Assembly (NCBI GenBank): GCA_945952225.1
Contig: CAMFHP010000087.1
Span: forward strand, 1-37,208
From: an uncultured Myxococcaceae bacterium
GTDB taxonomy: Bacteria; Myxococcota_A; Polyangia; Polyangiales; Ga0077539
Direction: 5' to 3'
Length of the DNA stretch: 37,208 bases
The translations under genes and the position numbers were made by a program. Of the stretch, positions 15,095 to 24,700 are shown one piece after another (within the stretch, counting starts at the first letter, position 1; the number at the start of each line of letters is the position of its first letter). The notes beneath the pieces were generated by a model. That model worked only from the letters and a program-made list of their open reading frames with translations, made no database searches and was not told where the DNA came from.

Positions 15095-16780
15095 CTACCG
15101 CCCGCGCTTCTTCAACGGCGCACTCGCACCGCGCGCGGGCAGCACCTTCGCCCACGCTTCGAGCACACACAGCGCGCCCATTGTCGTCGGCACAGCACCA
15201 CCCACCCGCGCGCCCATCACCGCCTCGACGCGCTCCCGCGGCGCGCCCATGCGACGCCACGCAGCGCCCGCGAGCGCCGACGCCTCGGCCCGCGCGCCGA
15301 GCCGTGACACTTCGAAGTCCACCGCGTCGACGGCCTCGGCCACCGATGAGAACTTCGCCCGCGAGACGCCGTCGAGTACGATCTCCCAGCGCCGTCCGCG
15401 CGTCGCGCAGCTTCGAATGAGCGCCTCGGTCACACGCCCCGGCGCGCGCTCGTAGTGGAGCACCAGGCCGTGACGCCCGAGCGACCACCACGCGAGGCGC
15501 GAGATGGCCCGCACGTCGGCGTCCACCTGCTGCGACACCGGATCGAAGGCCGCGGCGCGCGCCTGGATCTCCTCCAGCGTGATCGCCCCCGCCTCCACCT
15601 CGAACGCGGGATGGTCGAAGGTGATCCCGTCCCACACGCGCTTCGCCTCGCCGACCTCGCGGCCCTGCAGGTCGACGTCGCGCGGCATGCCATAGAGCGA
15701 CGGGAGCGTGCAGAGGCTCAGCGACGACACGTCGACAAAATCGAGCACGAGGCAGTCGCGCTTCTCGGGATGAAGCCGCGTGCCGCGCCCCACACACTGC
15801 GCGTAGAGCCCCTCGTTGCGCGTGGGACGCGCCATCGCCACGCAGCTCACGCCGGGGTCGTCGAAGCCCTCGGTGAGCACCGCCACGTTGGTGAGCACCT
15901 GGAGCCTCCCCTCCGCGAAGGCCCGCAGCGTCGCCGCGCGCTCGTCGGAGGGCATCTCGCCGTGCACGATGCCCGCGCGCACGCCGAGGGTCCGCAGCGC
16001 GCGTTCGAGGTGCCGCGCGTGGGCCACGGTCACGCAGAACGCGATGGTGCGACGGTCGCGCGCGAGCTCCTGGATCGACCGCGCCACGAGGGCGTTGCGC
16101 TCCTCGATGTCGACGGCCTCGGCGAGCTCCTCCTCGGCGAAGTCGGCGCCGCGCGCGGTGATGCGCGTGAGGTCGGCCTGCGTCGCCACGCGGTAGCCCC
16201 GCAGCGGCACGAGGTACCCGTCGTCGATCATCTCGGGCAGCGAGCGCGCGTACACGATCGCGTCGAACACCTCGTCGAGGCCCTTGCCGTCGCCGCGTGC
16301 GGTCGTCGCCGTGAAGCCCACGAGCGTGCCCTCCCACGCCGCGTCGAAGCACCCGAGCTCGCGCAGCACGCGTCGGTTGTCGTCGGCCGGCGCGTGGTGG
16401 CACTCGTCGTAGATCACCAGCCCCGGCGCCCGCGCTCGCATGAGCCGCGCGATGCGCGCCGTTCGAAGGGAACGCACCGAGCACACCACCACCCGCGCCT
16501 CGTCGGAGGCGTGGCGCTCGCCCTGCTCGATGTCGACGCGCGCGCTGTCGCCGAGGGCGCGCTGGAGCTTGTCCTTGGCCTGCGAGAGCAGCTCCTCGCG
16601 GTGCGCGATCACGAGCACCGGGCGCCGCGCGAGCCGCGCGAGGTGGGCGAAGATCACCGTCTTGCCCGCACCCGTGGGCAGGCACACCAGCATCCGCCGC
16701 GTGCCCGCGCGACGCGCCGCGAGCACCGCCTCGATGGCCTCGCGCTGGTACGGACGCAGCGTCGGCGCCTCTCCGCTCAT
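15095..16780 (-). CDS. DEAD/DEAH-box superfamily 2 helicase
   Basis: 561 residues from ATG 16780; an in-frame ATG at 16795 adds only five residues. Helicase motifs in order: Q-like RPYQREAIEAVL, motif I PTGAGKT (Lys40), motif Ia VIAHREEL, motif II DECHH (about 135), motif III FTATTARGDG, motif IV region VTVAHARHL, motif V GFDDPGVSCVAMARPTRN and motif VI QCVGRGTRLH. The DECH box and the ReqGT-type motif VI place it near RadD/UvsW-like and type I restriction R-subunit-like helicases. The C-terminal 180 residues carry a conserved SLYGMPRDVDLQG block and a basic tail but no nuclease or zinc motif. No restriction or defence gene is adjacent, so a DNA-repair or general nucleic-acid role is more likely. 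Confidence 0.9.
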   Translation of the reverse strand: MSGEAPTLRPYQREAIEAVLAARRAGTRRMLVCLPTGAGKTVIFAHLARLARRPVLVIAHREELLSQAKDKLQRALGDSARVDIEQGERHASDEARVVVCSVRSLRTARIARLMRARAPGLVIYDECHHAPADDNRRVLRELGCFDAAWEGTLVGFTATTARGDGKGLDEVFDAIVYARSLPEMIDDGYLVPLRGYRVATQADLTRITARGADFAEEELAEAVDIEERNALVARSIQELARDRRTIAFCVTVAHARHLERALRTLGVRAGIVHGEMPSDERAATLRAFAEGRLQVLTNVAVLTEGFDDPGVSCVAMARPTRNEGLYAQCVGRGTRLHPEKRDCLVLDFVDVSSLSLCTLPSLYGMPRDVDLQGREVGEAKRVWDGITFDHPAFEVEAGAITLEEIQARAAAFDPVSQQVDADVRAISRLAWWSLGRHGLVLHYERAPGRVTEALIRSCATRGRRWEIVLDGVSRAKFSSVAEAVDAVDFEVSRLGARAEASALAGAAWRRMGAPRERVEAVMGARVGGAVPTTMGALCVLEAWAKVLPARGASAPLKKRGR

Positions 16781-16897
16781 GGGCGCGCGTTGCATACCGT
16801 GACCGTTGCACGCGCGGCAACGGCACCGTGCGTCCCATCGTCGCAGCGACCGCACGTCGCAGCCTCCACCGTCGCAGGCCATGCGATGCACGCACCC

Positions 16898-17299
16898 ATG
16901 ACGCCCTTCACCCTTCGCGGGCTCGCGCTCGCGCTCTGCACCGCGGCCCTCCTCACGGGATGCGGCGACGACACGGCCCCCACCGCCGCCGACGCCACCG
17001 CCGACCGCACCGTCACCGACGCCGCCGCCGACACCGCCACCGACCGCAGCACCGACGTGTCCACGGACCTCGGAATCCCCTTCGCGTGCGAGGAGCTCGG
17101 CCCGTACTGCCACGAGGTGGCGAAGCTCGATCCGTCGCTCGACGAGTGCCACGAGGGCGGCCACGACGCCGACCCCGCGTGGTGCGCCGCGAACGCGCTG
17201 CGCTGCTACCGGCTCTGCACCGACGCACGCAACGCCGCCGCCGACGCGGGCGCCGACGCTGCGAGCGATGCATCCAGCGACGCCGCCCACGACCACTGA
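16898..17299 (+). CDS. Small lipoprotein with six-Cys domain
   Basis: 133 residues from ATG 16898 (ATG 16886 would add four). The signal sequence ends LLTGC, followed by a linker of about 40 residues built on ADATADRTVTD-type repeats. A compact domain (about 63-110) has six Cys in the order C-x6-C-x13-C-x11-C-x6-C-x3-C, with YCHEVAKLDPSLDECHEGGHDAD and WCAANALRCYRLC. His residues beside the Cys suggest metal binding or disulfide stabilisation; the function is unknown. It ends in another Asp/Ala-rich tail. It lies divergent from the helicase and 67 bp before the large Cys-repeat gene. Confidence 0.78.
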   Translation: MTPFTLRGLALALCTAALLTGCGDDTAPTAADATADRTVTDAAADTATDRSTDVSTDLGIPFACEELGPYCHEVAKLDPSLDECHEGGHDADPAWCAANALRCYRLCTDARNAAADAGADAASDASSDAAHDH

Positions 17300-17366
17300 C
17301 GCGCACCGCGGGCCATCGTCTCCCCGAAGTGGAGCGATCCCCTCACCTTCGCGTATCCGTGCGCCC

Positions 17367-20300
17367 GTGAACCGAAGGATGCTTCTCCCCCTGGGCCTGC
17401 TGCTCGCCTCGACCGCCGCGTGCGGTACGGCGCGCGGCAACAACAGCGGTCCCCCTGTCAGCGACGACGTGGTCGATGCGGGCGCCGACACGGCCACCGC
17501 CGACACCGGCACCGACACGGCGACCGACACCGCGACCGACGTTGCCTCCGACGCGACGGCCGACGTCTCCACCGACGCCGCCACCGACGTTGCGAGTGAC
17601 GTCTCCGCCGACGCGGGCGGCGCGTGCCGTGTCACCAGCGAGTGCGGCGCCGGGCTCGTGTGCGACCGCGCGTTCGGCCGCTGCGTCGAGTGCGCCTCCA
17701 CCGACGACTGCGCCGCGGGACGTGTGTGTGCGGGCTCGCGCTGCGTGGTCTCGTCGGCGTGCACCTCGTCGCGCACGTGTGTGGGCCAGGTCTGCGACAC
17801 GATGCGCGGGGCCTGCGTCGACTGCCTCGCCGACGCCGACTGTCCGACCACGAGCGTGTGCCGCTCGCAGCTCTGCGTGCCGCGCCGCGAGTGCCGCTCC
17901 ACGCGCGACTGCAACGACCGCGGGCAGGTGTGCGACACCGCGCGCTCGCTCTGCGTCGACTGCGCCGTCGATGCGGACTGCGACAGCGGACAGTTCTGCG
18001 CGAGCGGCGTGTGCCGCCGTCAGGTGTGCACGCCCAACGCGCGACGCTGCGTGAGCGGCACCGAGCTCGCGACCTGCGACGCCCGCGGAAGCGCCACCAC
18101 CACGGCCTCGTGCGCGGCCTCGGAGAGCTGCACCGACGGCGCCTGTCGCGCGCGAACGTGTGTGCCCGGATCGGCCTCGCCCATGTGTCCCTCGGTCACC
18201 GAGCGGAACATCTGCAACACGCTGGGCCTCGGCTACGACCGCGTGTCGTGCCCCGCGGGCCAGTCGTGCGCGGCGGGCGCGTGCGTTCCGCGCGTGTGCA
18301 CCCCCGGCGCGTTGGAGTGCGCGGGCACCACGGCGCGACGCACCTGCAACGCCGACGGGCTCGACTACACCACCGCGGCGTGTCCGTCGGGGCAGAGCTG
18401 TGCGGGCGGCGCGTGCGTTCCGCAGGTGTGTACGCCGGGCACGGCGACGTGTGCGGGATCGTCGATGCGCTCGGTCTGCAACGCCGACGGACTCGGCACC
18501 ACCGTGAGCGCGTGCGCCGCGATGCAGACCTGCTCCGCCGGCGTGTGCCGCGCGTGGACGTGCACCCCCCGCGCGGCCCGCTGCTCCGACGGACGCACCG
18601 TGGAGGTCTGCAACGCCGACGGCCTCGGCGTCACCAACACGCCCTGCCCCTCGACCTCGACGTGTTCGGGCGGCATGTGCAGCGCGTGGGTGTGCGTGCC
18701 CGGTGAAGCCTCGTGCCTCTCCGCCGACCAGCGCCGCGCGTGCAACGGCGACGGGCTCGGATACACCACCAGCGCGTGTCCCTCGGGCACCACGTGTTCG
18801 GGCGGAACGTGCATGACCCGCGTGTGCACGCCCGCCGCCGCGAGCTGCGCCGACGCCACCACACGACGCACGTGCAACAGCGACGGGCTCGGCTACACCA
18901 ACACCGCCTGCGCCGCGCGCCAGACCTGCTCCGCGGGCACGTGCACGCCGTGGGTCTGCACCCCGGGCACCGTCGACTGCGCGAACGGAACCACCCGTCG
19001 CACCTGCAACAGCGACGGACTCGGCTACACCAACACCGCGTGCGCCGCGCGCCAGACCTGCGCCGCGGGCCTCTGCACCCCGTGGGTCTGCACGCCGGGC
19101 GCCGCCGACTGCACCGACGCCACCACGCGACGCACCTGCAACGCCGACGGACTCGGCTACACCAGCGCCGTCTGCGCGGCCCCCGCCAACGCGACGAGCA
19201 CCTGCGCCGCGGGAACGTGCGGCTTCACCTGCGCCACGGGCTTCGCCAACTGCGACGGCGTGGCCACCAACGGCTGCGAGGTCGACCAGCGCACCGACAG
19301 CCGCAACTGCGGCGCCTGCGGACGCGCCTGCACCACGTCGGAGACCTGCTCCGCGGGCGTGTGCCGCATCTCGTGTGCGGCGGGTCAGGTGAACTGCGAC
19401 GGCACCTGCGTGACCGCGCGCGGGGCCTGCACGTCGGGCATCGGCGCGTGCGCCGCGACGGGCACCTACGTGTGCGGCACCAACGCGACGATCACCGTGG
19501 CGTCGGGCAACGGGTCGTCGTGCGCGCTGCTCAACGACCAGACCGTGCGCTGCTTCGGCCGCAACGACTACGGCGAACTCGGCAACGGAACGGTCACGGC
19601 CTCGACGACCGCGGTCACCGTCACGGGCCTCACGAACGTCGCAGAGATCAGCGCGGGCAGCGCCTTCATGTGCGCGCGCCGCGGCGACGGCACCGTGTGG
19701 TGCTGGGGTCAGAACAACTACGGACAGCTCGGCGACGGCACCCAGAGCCCGCGGCGCACGCCCGTGGCGGTGATGGGCGTGGCGAACGCGCGCTCCGTCG
19801 ACGCGGGCTCGCAGCACGCGTGCGCGGCGCTCCGTGATGGCACCGTGCGCTGCTGGGGAAGCAACGGCTCCGGCGAGCTTGGCAACGGCACCACGAACGG
19901 GTCGGGCAGCGCCACGGCGGTGACCGTGATGGGCATCACCAACGCGGCCTCGGTGGCGGTGGCGTTCTACAACTCGTCGTGCGCGCTGCTGCGCGACGGC
20001 ACCGTGCGCTGCTGGGGCAGCAACTACAACGGACAGCTCGGCGACGGCACCACCACCGCGCGCTCGACGCCGGTGACCGTTCCCGGTCTCACCAACGTGA
20101 CGCAGCTCGTGGGCGGCGGAACGCACTACTGCGCGCGGCGCAGCGACGGCACCGTGTGGTGCTGGGGCTACAACAACCGCGGACAGCTCGGCGACGGCAC
20201 CTCGACGAACCGCACGGCGCCGGTGCTCGTGAGCGGGCTCACCGACGTGGCGCAGGTGACGGCGGGCACGAACTCGACCTGCGCGCGCCGCAACGACAAC

Positions 20301-20660
20301 ACCGTGTGGTGCTGGGGCGACGGAGGAACCGGCGAGCTCGGCAACGGCGGCACCGCCTCGTCGGCCTCGCCCCGCGCGGCGCGCATCAGCGACGTGACGT
20401 GGATCGACGGCACCACGAACACCTACTGCGTGCGCCACACGACGGGCACGGTGTGGTGCTGGGGCAGCAACTACTACGGTCAGTTCGGCAACGGCATGAC
20501 CTCGACGGGCGGCATCTCGACGCCCACGCAGTCGTCGCCCATCGGTGACGGACAGCTCTGCGGCGCCGCTCCCCGCGCCCCCGCCGCGGAGACCTGCAAC
20601 GGCCTCGACGACGACTGCAACGGCGCCGTCGACGACGTGCTCACGATGACCTGCCCGTAG
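17367..20660 (+). CDS. Giant surface lipoprotein with nine six-Cys repeats, RCC1 propeller and MopE-type motif
   Basis: About 1,097 residues from GTG 17367; an ATG at 17379 (MLLPLGLLL) is an alternative. The lipobox is STAAC, followed by a linker of about 65 residues of TDTATDVASD-type repeats. Next is a Cys-rich region with C-x5-C-x5-C spacing, like the Dickkopf-type motif. Nine tandem repeats of 44-46 residues follow (18024-19217), each reading roughly VCTPG-C-RRTCN-DGLGYT-C-QTC-G-C. A MopE-like block (NGCEVD...NCGACGRAC) precedes seven RCC1 units (about 19520-20490; each with RCWG or WCWG and GQLGDGT), enough for a seven-bladed propeller. The end, TCNGLDDDCNGAVDD, is a putative calcium- or metal-binding motif. 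A surface adhesin or binding scaffold is the most likely role. Confidence 0.9.
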   Translation: MNRRMLLPLGLLLASTAACGTARGNNSGPPVSDDVVDAGADTATADTGTDTATDTATDVASDATADVSTDAATDVASDVSADAGGACRVTSECGAGLVCDRAFGRCVECASTDDCAAGRVCAGSRCVVSSACTSSRTCVGQVCDTMRGACVDCLADADCPTTSVCRSQLCVPRRECRSTRDCNDRGQVCDTARSLCVDCAVDADCDSGQFCASGVCRRQVCTPNARRCVSGTELATCDARGSATTTASCAASESCTDGACRARTCVPGSASPMCPSVTERNICNTLGLGYDRVSCPAGQSCAAGACVPRVCTPGALECAGTTARRTCNADGLDYTTAACPSGQSCAGGACVPQVCTPGTATCAGSSMRSVCNADGLGTTVSACAAMQTCSAGVCRAWTCTPRAARCSDGRTVEVCNADGLGVTNTPCPSTSTCSGGMCSAWVCVPGEASCLSADQRRACNGDGLGYTTSACPSGTTCSGGTCMTRVCTPAAASCADATTRRTCNSDGLGYTNTACAARQTCSAGTCTPWVCTPGTVDCANGTTRRTCNSDGLGYTNTACAARQTCAAGLCTPWVCTPGAADCTDATTRRTCNADGLGYTSAVCAAPANATSTCAAGTCGFTCATGFANCDGVATNGCEVDQRTDSRNCGACGRACTTSETCSAGVCRISCAAGQVNCDGTCVTARGACTSGIGACAATGTYVCGTNATITVASGNGSSCALLNDQTVRCFGRNDYGELGNGTVTASTTAVTVTGLTNVAEISAGSAFMCARRGDGTVWCWGQNNYGQLGDGTQSPRRTPVAVMGVANARSVDAGSQHACAALRDGTVRCWGSNGSGELGNGTTNGSGSATAVTVMGITNAASVAVAFYNSSCALLRDGTVRCWGSNYNGQLGDGTTTARSTPVTVPGLTNVTQLVGGGTHYCARRSDGTVWCWGYNNRGQLGDGTSTNRTAPVLVSGLTDVAQVTAGTNSTCARRNDNTVWCWGDGGTGELGNGGTASSASPRAARISDVTWIDGTTNTYCVRHTTGTVWCWGSNYYGQFGNGMTSTGGISTPTQSSPIGDGQLCGAAPRAPAAETCNGLDDDCNGAVDDVLTMTCP
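18024..19217 (+). repeat. Nine tandem 132-nt coding repeats (one of 138 nt)
   Basis: Units begin at 18024, 18156, 18294, 18426, 18558, 18690, 18822, 18954 and 19086. Each codes for a six-Cys module. The units at 18822 and 18954 are close to identical over more than 100 nt, so the array is probably still expanding or being homogenised by recombination. The ninth unit has a short insertion (PANATST) before its last Cys pair. Confidence 0.9.
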
Positions 20661-20700
20661 CCTCTCTCCCGCCCTCGCGCCGCGCGATACCGTCGCGGCG

Positions 20701-21042
20701 ATGCCCTTCGCCCTCCGCTATCTCGGTCACCGCCCCGACGCGTCGCTGTCGTACTTCACCGGCGCGTCGGTGACGCTCACCGTCGGCGACACCTTCGTGA
20801 TCCCCGCGTCGGGCCTCACGCTCGGACGCACCGCGGGCTGCGACGTGCGCGTGGCCTCGTCGCAGGTCGCGCGCAGGCACCTCGTCGTGAGCGAGCGCGA
20901 GGGCGCCGTGTGGGTCGAGGATCTCGGCACCCCGAACGGAACCCTGGTGGAGGGTCGACGCGTGACCACGGCGCGCGTGGACGAGGGCGCCGTGGTGACG
21001 ATCGCGGGCGGCTTCGACTGGCGCGTCGTGCGTGTGCCGTAG
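20701..21042 (+). CDS. Stand-alone FHA-domain protein
   Basis: 113 residues, almost only a forkhead-associated domain, which binds phosphothreonine peptides. The signature is complete: LTLGRTAGCDVRVASSQVARRHLVV, followed by WVEDLGTPNGTLVEGRRV. The Arg of LGR, the Ser/Arg-His (ARRH) and the NGT loop are the residues that contact phosphothreonine. It has no transmembrane helix and no second domain. It stands 40 bp after the giant lipoprotein and is convergent with rsmG, 9 bp between stops. It implies Ser/Thr kinase signalling, but no kinase gene of the Hanks type is in the window. Confidence 0.92.
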   Translation: MPFALRYLGHRPDASLSYFTGASVTLTVGDTFVIPASGLTLGRTAGCDVRVASSQVARRHLVVSEREGAVWVEDLGTPNGTLVEGRRVTTARVDEGAVVTIAGGFDWRVVRVP

Positions 21043-21055
21043 CGGCCCCCGCTAC
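21039..21055. terminator. Short hairpin containing both convergent stop codons
   Basis: GTAGCGG-CCC-CCGCTAC is a 7-bp perfect stem with a 3-nt loop. It holds the TAG of the FHA gene on one strand and the TAG of rsmG on the other. It could act as a compact bidirectional terminator, although no T-run follows on either side. Confidence 0.4.
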
Positions 21056-21756
21056 ACCCGCTTCACGCCCTCGTAGCGCAGCACGAGCACGCGGCCGGTC
21101 TCTGTCTGCACCGTACGCTCGTGCACCAGGTGGTAGTCGCGCATCGCGGCGGCGGCCTCGGCGAGCTCCTCGTCGGCCTTCGCGCCCTTGATGAACAGCG
21201 CCCGTCCGCCCGCCTTCAGAAAGGGCACGGTGATCGGAATCAGCGTGCTCAACCGGCTCACGGCGCGCGCGGTCACCACGTCGTGGCGTCCCCGCTGCGT
21301 GCGCATCACCGACTCGGCGCGCTCGTCGCGCACGTCGACCTTCGAGAGCTTCAGCGCCTTCGCCACGGCCTTCAGAAACGCGGCCTTCTTCTGCGTCGAC
21401 TCGACCATCACCACGCGCAGGTCGGGGCGCGCGATCGCCACCGGAATCGCAGGCACGCCGCCGCCGCTCCCCACGTCGATCACCGACGCGCCCGCGGCGA
21501 GGTCGGCGAGGAGCGGAAGGAGCGTCCACGCGTCGAGGCCGTGGCGCACCCACGCGTCGGCGGGCGTGGTGATCGCCGTGAGGTTCACCAGCTCGTTCAT
21601 CGCGATGAGGCGCGCGAGGTAGTCGGCGAGGCCCGTGAGCGCCGCGGGAGACACGGTGATTCCCTCGGCGGCGAGGCGCGCGGCGAAGTCGTCGGGCACC
21701 GCCAGCGGCGAGGCGTCGGGGAGCGGAAGCGGCGGGCGTTGGGCGGGGGTCTTCAC
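21052..21756 (-). CDS. rsmG: 16S rRNA (guanine527-N7)-methyltransferase RsmG
   Basis: 234 residues from a GTG start at 21756, slightly longer than the usual 205-215 because of a Pro-rich N-terminus. The class I SAM-binding motif is VIDVGSGGGVPAIPVAI, and the family blocks NLTAI, VESTQKKAAFL, VTARAVSRL and FIKGAKADEEL are all present. RsmG makes m7G527 in the 530 loop of 16S rRNA. In many genomes rsmG lies beside mnmG and parA/parB; here it follows a xanthine dehydrogenase by 43 bp, so that linkage is lost. Confidence 0.95.
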   Translation of the reverse strand: MKTPAQRPPLPLPDASPLAVPDDFAARLAAEGITVSPAALTGLADYLARLIAMNELVNLTAITTPADAWVRHGLDAWTLLPLLADLAAGASVIDVGSGGGVPAIPVAIARPDLRVVMVESTQKKAAFLKAVAKALKLSKVDVRDERAESVMRTQRGRHDVVTARAVSRLSTLIPITVPFLKAGGRALFIKGAKADEELAEAAAAMRDYHLVHERTVQTETGRVLVLRYEGVKRV

Positions 21757-21799
21757 GGCGCGCGGACCCTACCAGAACAGCGCCGCGAAGAGAGAGCGC

Positions 21800-24700
21800 T
21801 CAGACCTTCGCGGCCCGCGCGCGCTGCGTCTGCGCCGCGAGAAAGAGCGCCTCGTGCGTCGCGGGCGAAGGGAGTTCCACCACGCCGCCCGGACCGAACG
21901 CAGCCACCGCGTCGCGCAGCGCCTCGCGCGCAGAGATCGCGAGCATGAGCGGCGGCTCGCCCACGGCCTTGCTCCCGTGGATGGTGTTCCGCTGCGCCGC
22001 ATCGGGGAGCAGCGCCACGCGAAAGTCCATCGGCGCGTCGCTCACCGCGGGGATCTGGTACGTGCTCGCCGAGTGCGTGAGCAGACGCCCCTTCGCGTCC
22101 CACAGAAGCTCCTCGCCCGTGAGCCATCCGAGGCCCTGCACGTAGGCCCCTTCGACCTGTCCGCGGTCGAGGCCCGGGTTCAACGAATCGCCCACGTCGT
22201 GGATCACATCGGTGCGCAGCACGCGCTTCATGCCCGAGTAGCCATCGAGCTCCACCTCGGTCACCGCCGCACCGAACGCGAAGTAGTGGAACGGCTTTCC
22301 CTTCCCCTTCGCCTTGTCGTACCCGATGCCCGGCGTGCGATAGAAGCCCGTCGCCGACAGCGACACCTGCGCGAAGTAGGCCTTCTCGGCCACGGCCTCG
22401 TGCGAGAGCGTGGCGCCCTTCCCGTGCCATCCGCGTTCGTCGACGACGAGCGACTCGGGCGCACATCCGAGCGCCTCCGACGCCACCGTTGCGAGGCGCG
22501 CGCGCAGGGTCACGCAGGCGTCCTTCACCGCGGCGCCGTTGAGGTCTGCGCCCGCCGAGGCCGCCGTCGCCGAGGTGTTGGGCACCTTGTCGGTCTGCGT
22601 CTTCATCACGCGCACCTTCGAGGCGGGCAGACCGAGCTCGCGCATCACGATCCCGAGCATCTTCGTGTGCAGCCCCTGCCCCATCTCGGTGCCGCCGTGG
22701 TTCACCTGCACCGAGCCGTCGCGGTACATCACCACGTACGCGCCGGCCTGGTTCAGAAAGGTCGCCGTGAACGAGATGCCGAACTTCACGGGGGTGATCG
22801 CGAGGCCTCGCTTCACACGCGGATGGGCGGCGTTCCACGCGTCGACCTCGACGCGACGGCGCGCGAAATCACTCGCGTCGAGGAGCGCGGGCCAGATCGC
22901 AGGAATGCGGTTGTCTTCGACGGGCTGGCCGTAGTGCGTGGTGCTCGCCTCGCCGTCGCGCGCATAGAAGTTCGCCGCGCGCACGGCCTCGGGCGCGAGG
23001 CCCAGCGTGCGCGCCACGCGGTCGACGATGTCTTCGATCACCACCATGCCCTGCGGTCCGCCGAAGCCGCGAAAGGCCGTGTTCGAAACGGTGTGCGTCT
23101 TCGCCACGCGCCCGAAGGCCCGCACGTTCGGGAGCCAGTACGCGTTGTCGAGGTGAAAGAGCGCGCGGTCGCAGATCGACTCCGAGAGGTCGAGCGCCCA
23201 GCCGCCGTCGTTCGCGAGCGTCACGTCGAGCGCGAGGATCTTCCCCGCTCCATCAAACCCCACACGCCAGTCGGCGCGGAACGGATGGCGCTTGCCCGTG
23301 AGCACCATGTCGAGGTCGCGGTCGAGCATCACGCGCGTGGGGCGTCCGGTCTTCCACGCGACGAGGGCCACGAGCGCGGCCCACGAGTTCCCCTGCGTCT
23401 CTTTTCCGCCGAAGCCGCCGCCCATGCGCGGGCTGTCGACCACCACGCGGTTGCGCGGAAGATCGAGCACGTGGGCCACCACCGCCTGCACCTCGCTCGG
23501 GTGCTGCGTCGACGAGCTCACGTGCACCGCATCGTCATCGCCGCGCTCGGCCCAGGCCGCGTGCGACTCCAGGTAGAAGTGCTCCTGCCCGCCGATCGTG
23601 AGCGAGCCCGCGAGCGTGTGCGGCGCCGTGGCGAGCGCGCCGTCGACGTCACCGCGCACGATGCGATGCCCTTCGGTGTGCCAGCTCCCCGCCGCGATGG
23701 CCGCGTCGAGGCCCACGATCGCGGGAAGCACCTCGTACTCGACCTCGACGAGGGCCGCGGCGCGGCGCGCGGTGTCGTAGTCCGTGGCCGCCACGATGGC
23801 GACCATGTGCCCGTGGTAGAGCACCTCGTCGGCCGCGAGCAGCGTCTCGTCGTGACGAATCGCGCCCACGTCGTTCATGCCCGGAATGTCGTCGGCGAAG
23901 TACACCGCCACCACGCCGGGCACCGCGCGGGCCTTCGATGCGTCCCGTCGCACGATGCGGGCGTGCGCGTGCGGTGACATCACGGGCCAGAGTTCGAGCA
24001 TGGGCCGCGCGAGGGCCGTGTCTTCGACGTACCGCGCCGCACCCGTCGCGTGACCGAGGGCGCTCTCGTGGCGCAGCGCGCGCGACACGTCGGCTTCGAG
24101 GTCGCGGGGCACACGTTCGAAGTCCGCGGGCGCGTCCTGCCCGAGGGTCTCGACGCCGTCGAAGAACTTCTCGAAGAGCGACGTGACGAGCCCGCGCCGA
24201 AAGGCCACGCCGCTGCGCACGTCGGCGATGGGCGTGAACTCTCCCGCGAGCACCGCGAGGGCGCCGTCGAGGGTCTCGCGCGTCCACGCCTTCCCTACGA
24301 GAAACGCCTCCGTCGCACGGGCGCGGGCGGGCGTCGCGGCCACGCCGCCGAAGCCGAGACGCGCGTGGCGCACCACACCCTGCGCGTCGGTGTCGACCAC
24401 GAAGGCCCCGGCCACGATGCTGATGTCGAGCTCGCGACGCTTCGAGACCTTGTACGTGTGGAAGCGTCGGGTGAGCCCTTCCGCCGGGCCCTTCGGCACG
24501 CGCACCGCGTCGAGCACCTCGTCGGCCGCGAGCGCGGTCTTGCGGTAGCCCACGAAGAAATCCGCGAGGGCCACGGTGCGCGCGCCGTCGACGTTGCGCA
24601 GCACCACGTCGGCGTCGAGCGCGAGGAGCACCGGCGCCATGTCGCCGATGGGCGAGGCCGTCACCAGGTTGCCCGCGAGCGTGGCGCGGTTGCGAATCTG

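Noticed and set aside
15095-16780. Helicase considered as part of a restriction or defence island
   Set aside because: No methylase, nuclease, specificity subunit or mobile-element gene lies nearby; the neighbours are a glycosyltransferase and lipoproteins.
16781-17938. N-terminal extension of the helicase frame by about 380 codons
   Set aside because: The extension runs antisense to two lipoprotein genes and is low-complexity; helicase motifs begin ten residues after the ATG at 16780.
18024-19217. Regular 132-nt repeats considered as a CRISPR-like array
   Set aside because: No unique spacers, period far above CRISPR units, and the repeats stay in frame inside a long coding gene.
17343-20438. 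Open frame of more than 1,000 codons on the minus strand opposite the Cys-repeat lipoprotein
   Set aside because: It mirrors the plus-strand gene, is Ala/Gly/Arg/His-rich with no domain, and has no signal or ribosome site; in DNA this GC-rich the antisense frame stays open by codon bias.
21635-23977. 780-codon plus-strand frame opposite xanthine dehydrogenase
   Set aside because: Arg/His-rich low-information product; the minus strand in the same place gives a perfectly conserved molybdoenzyme.
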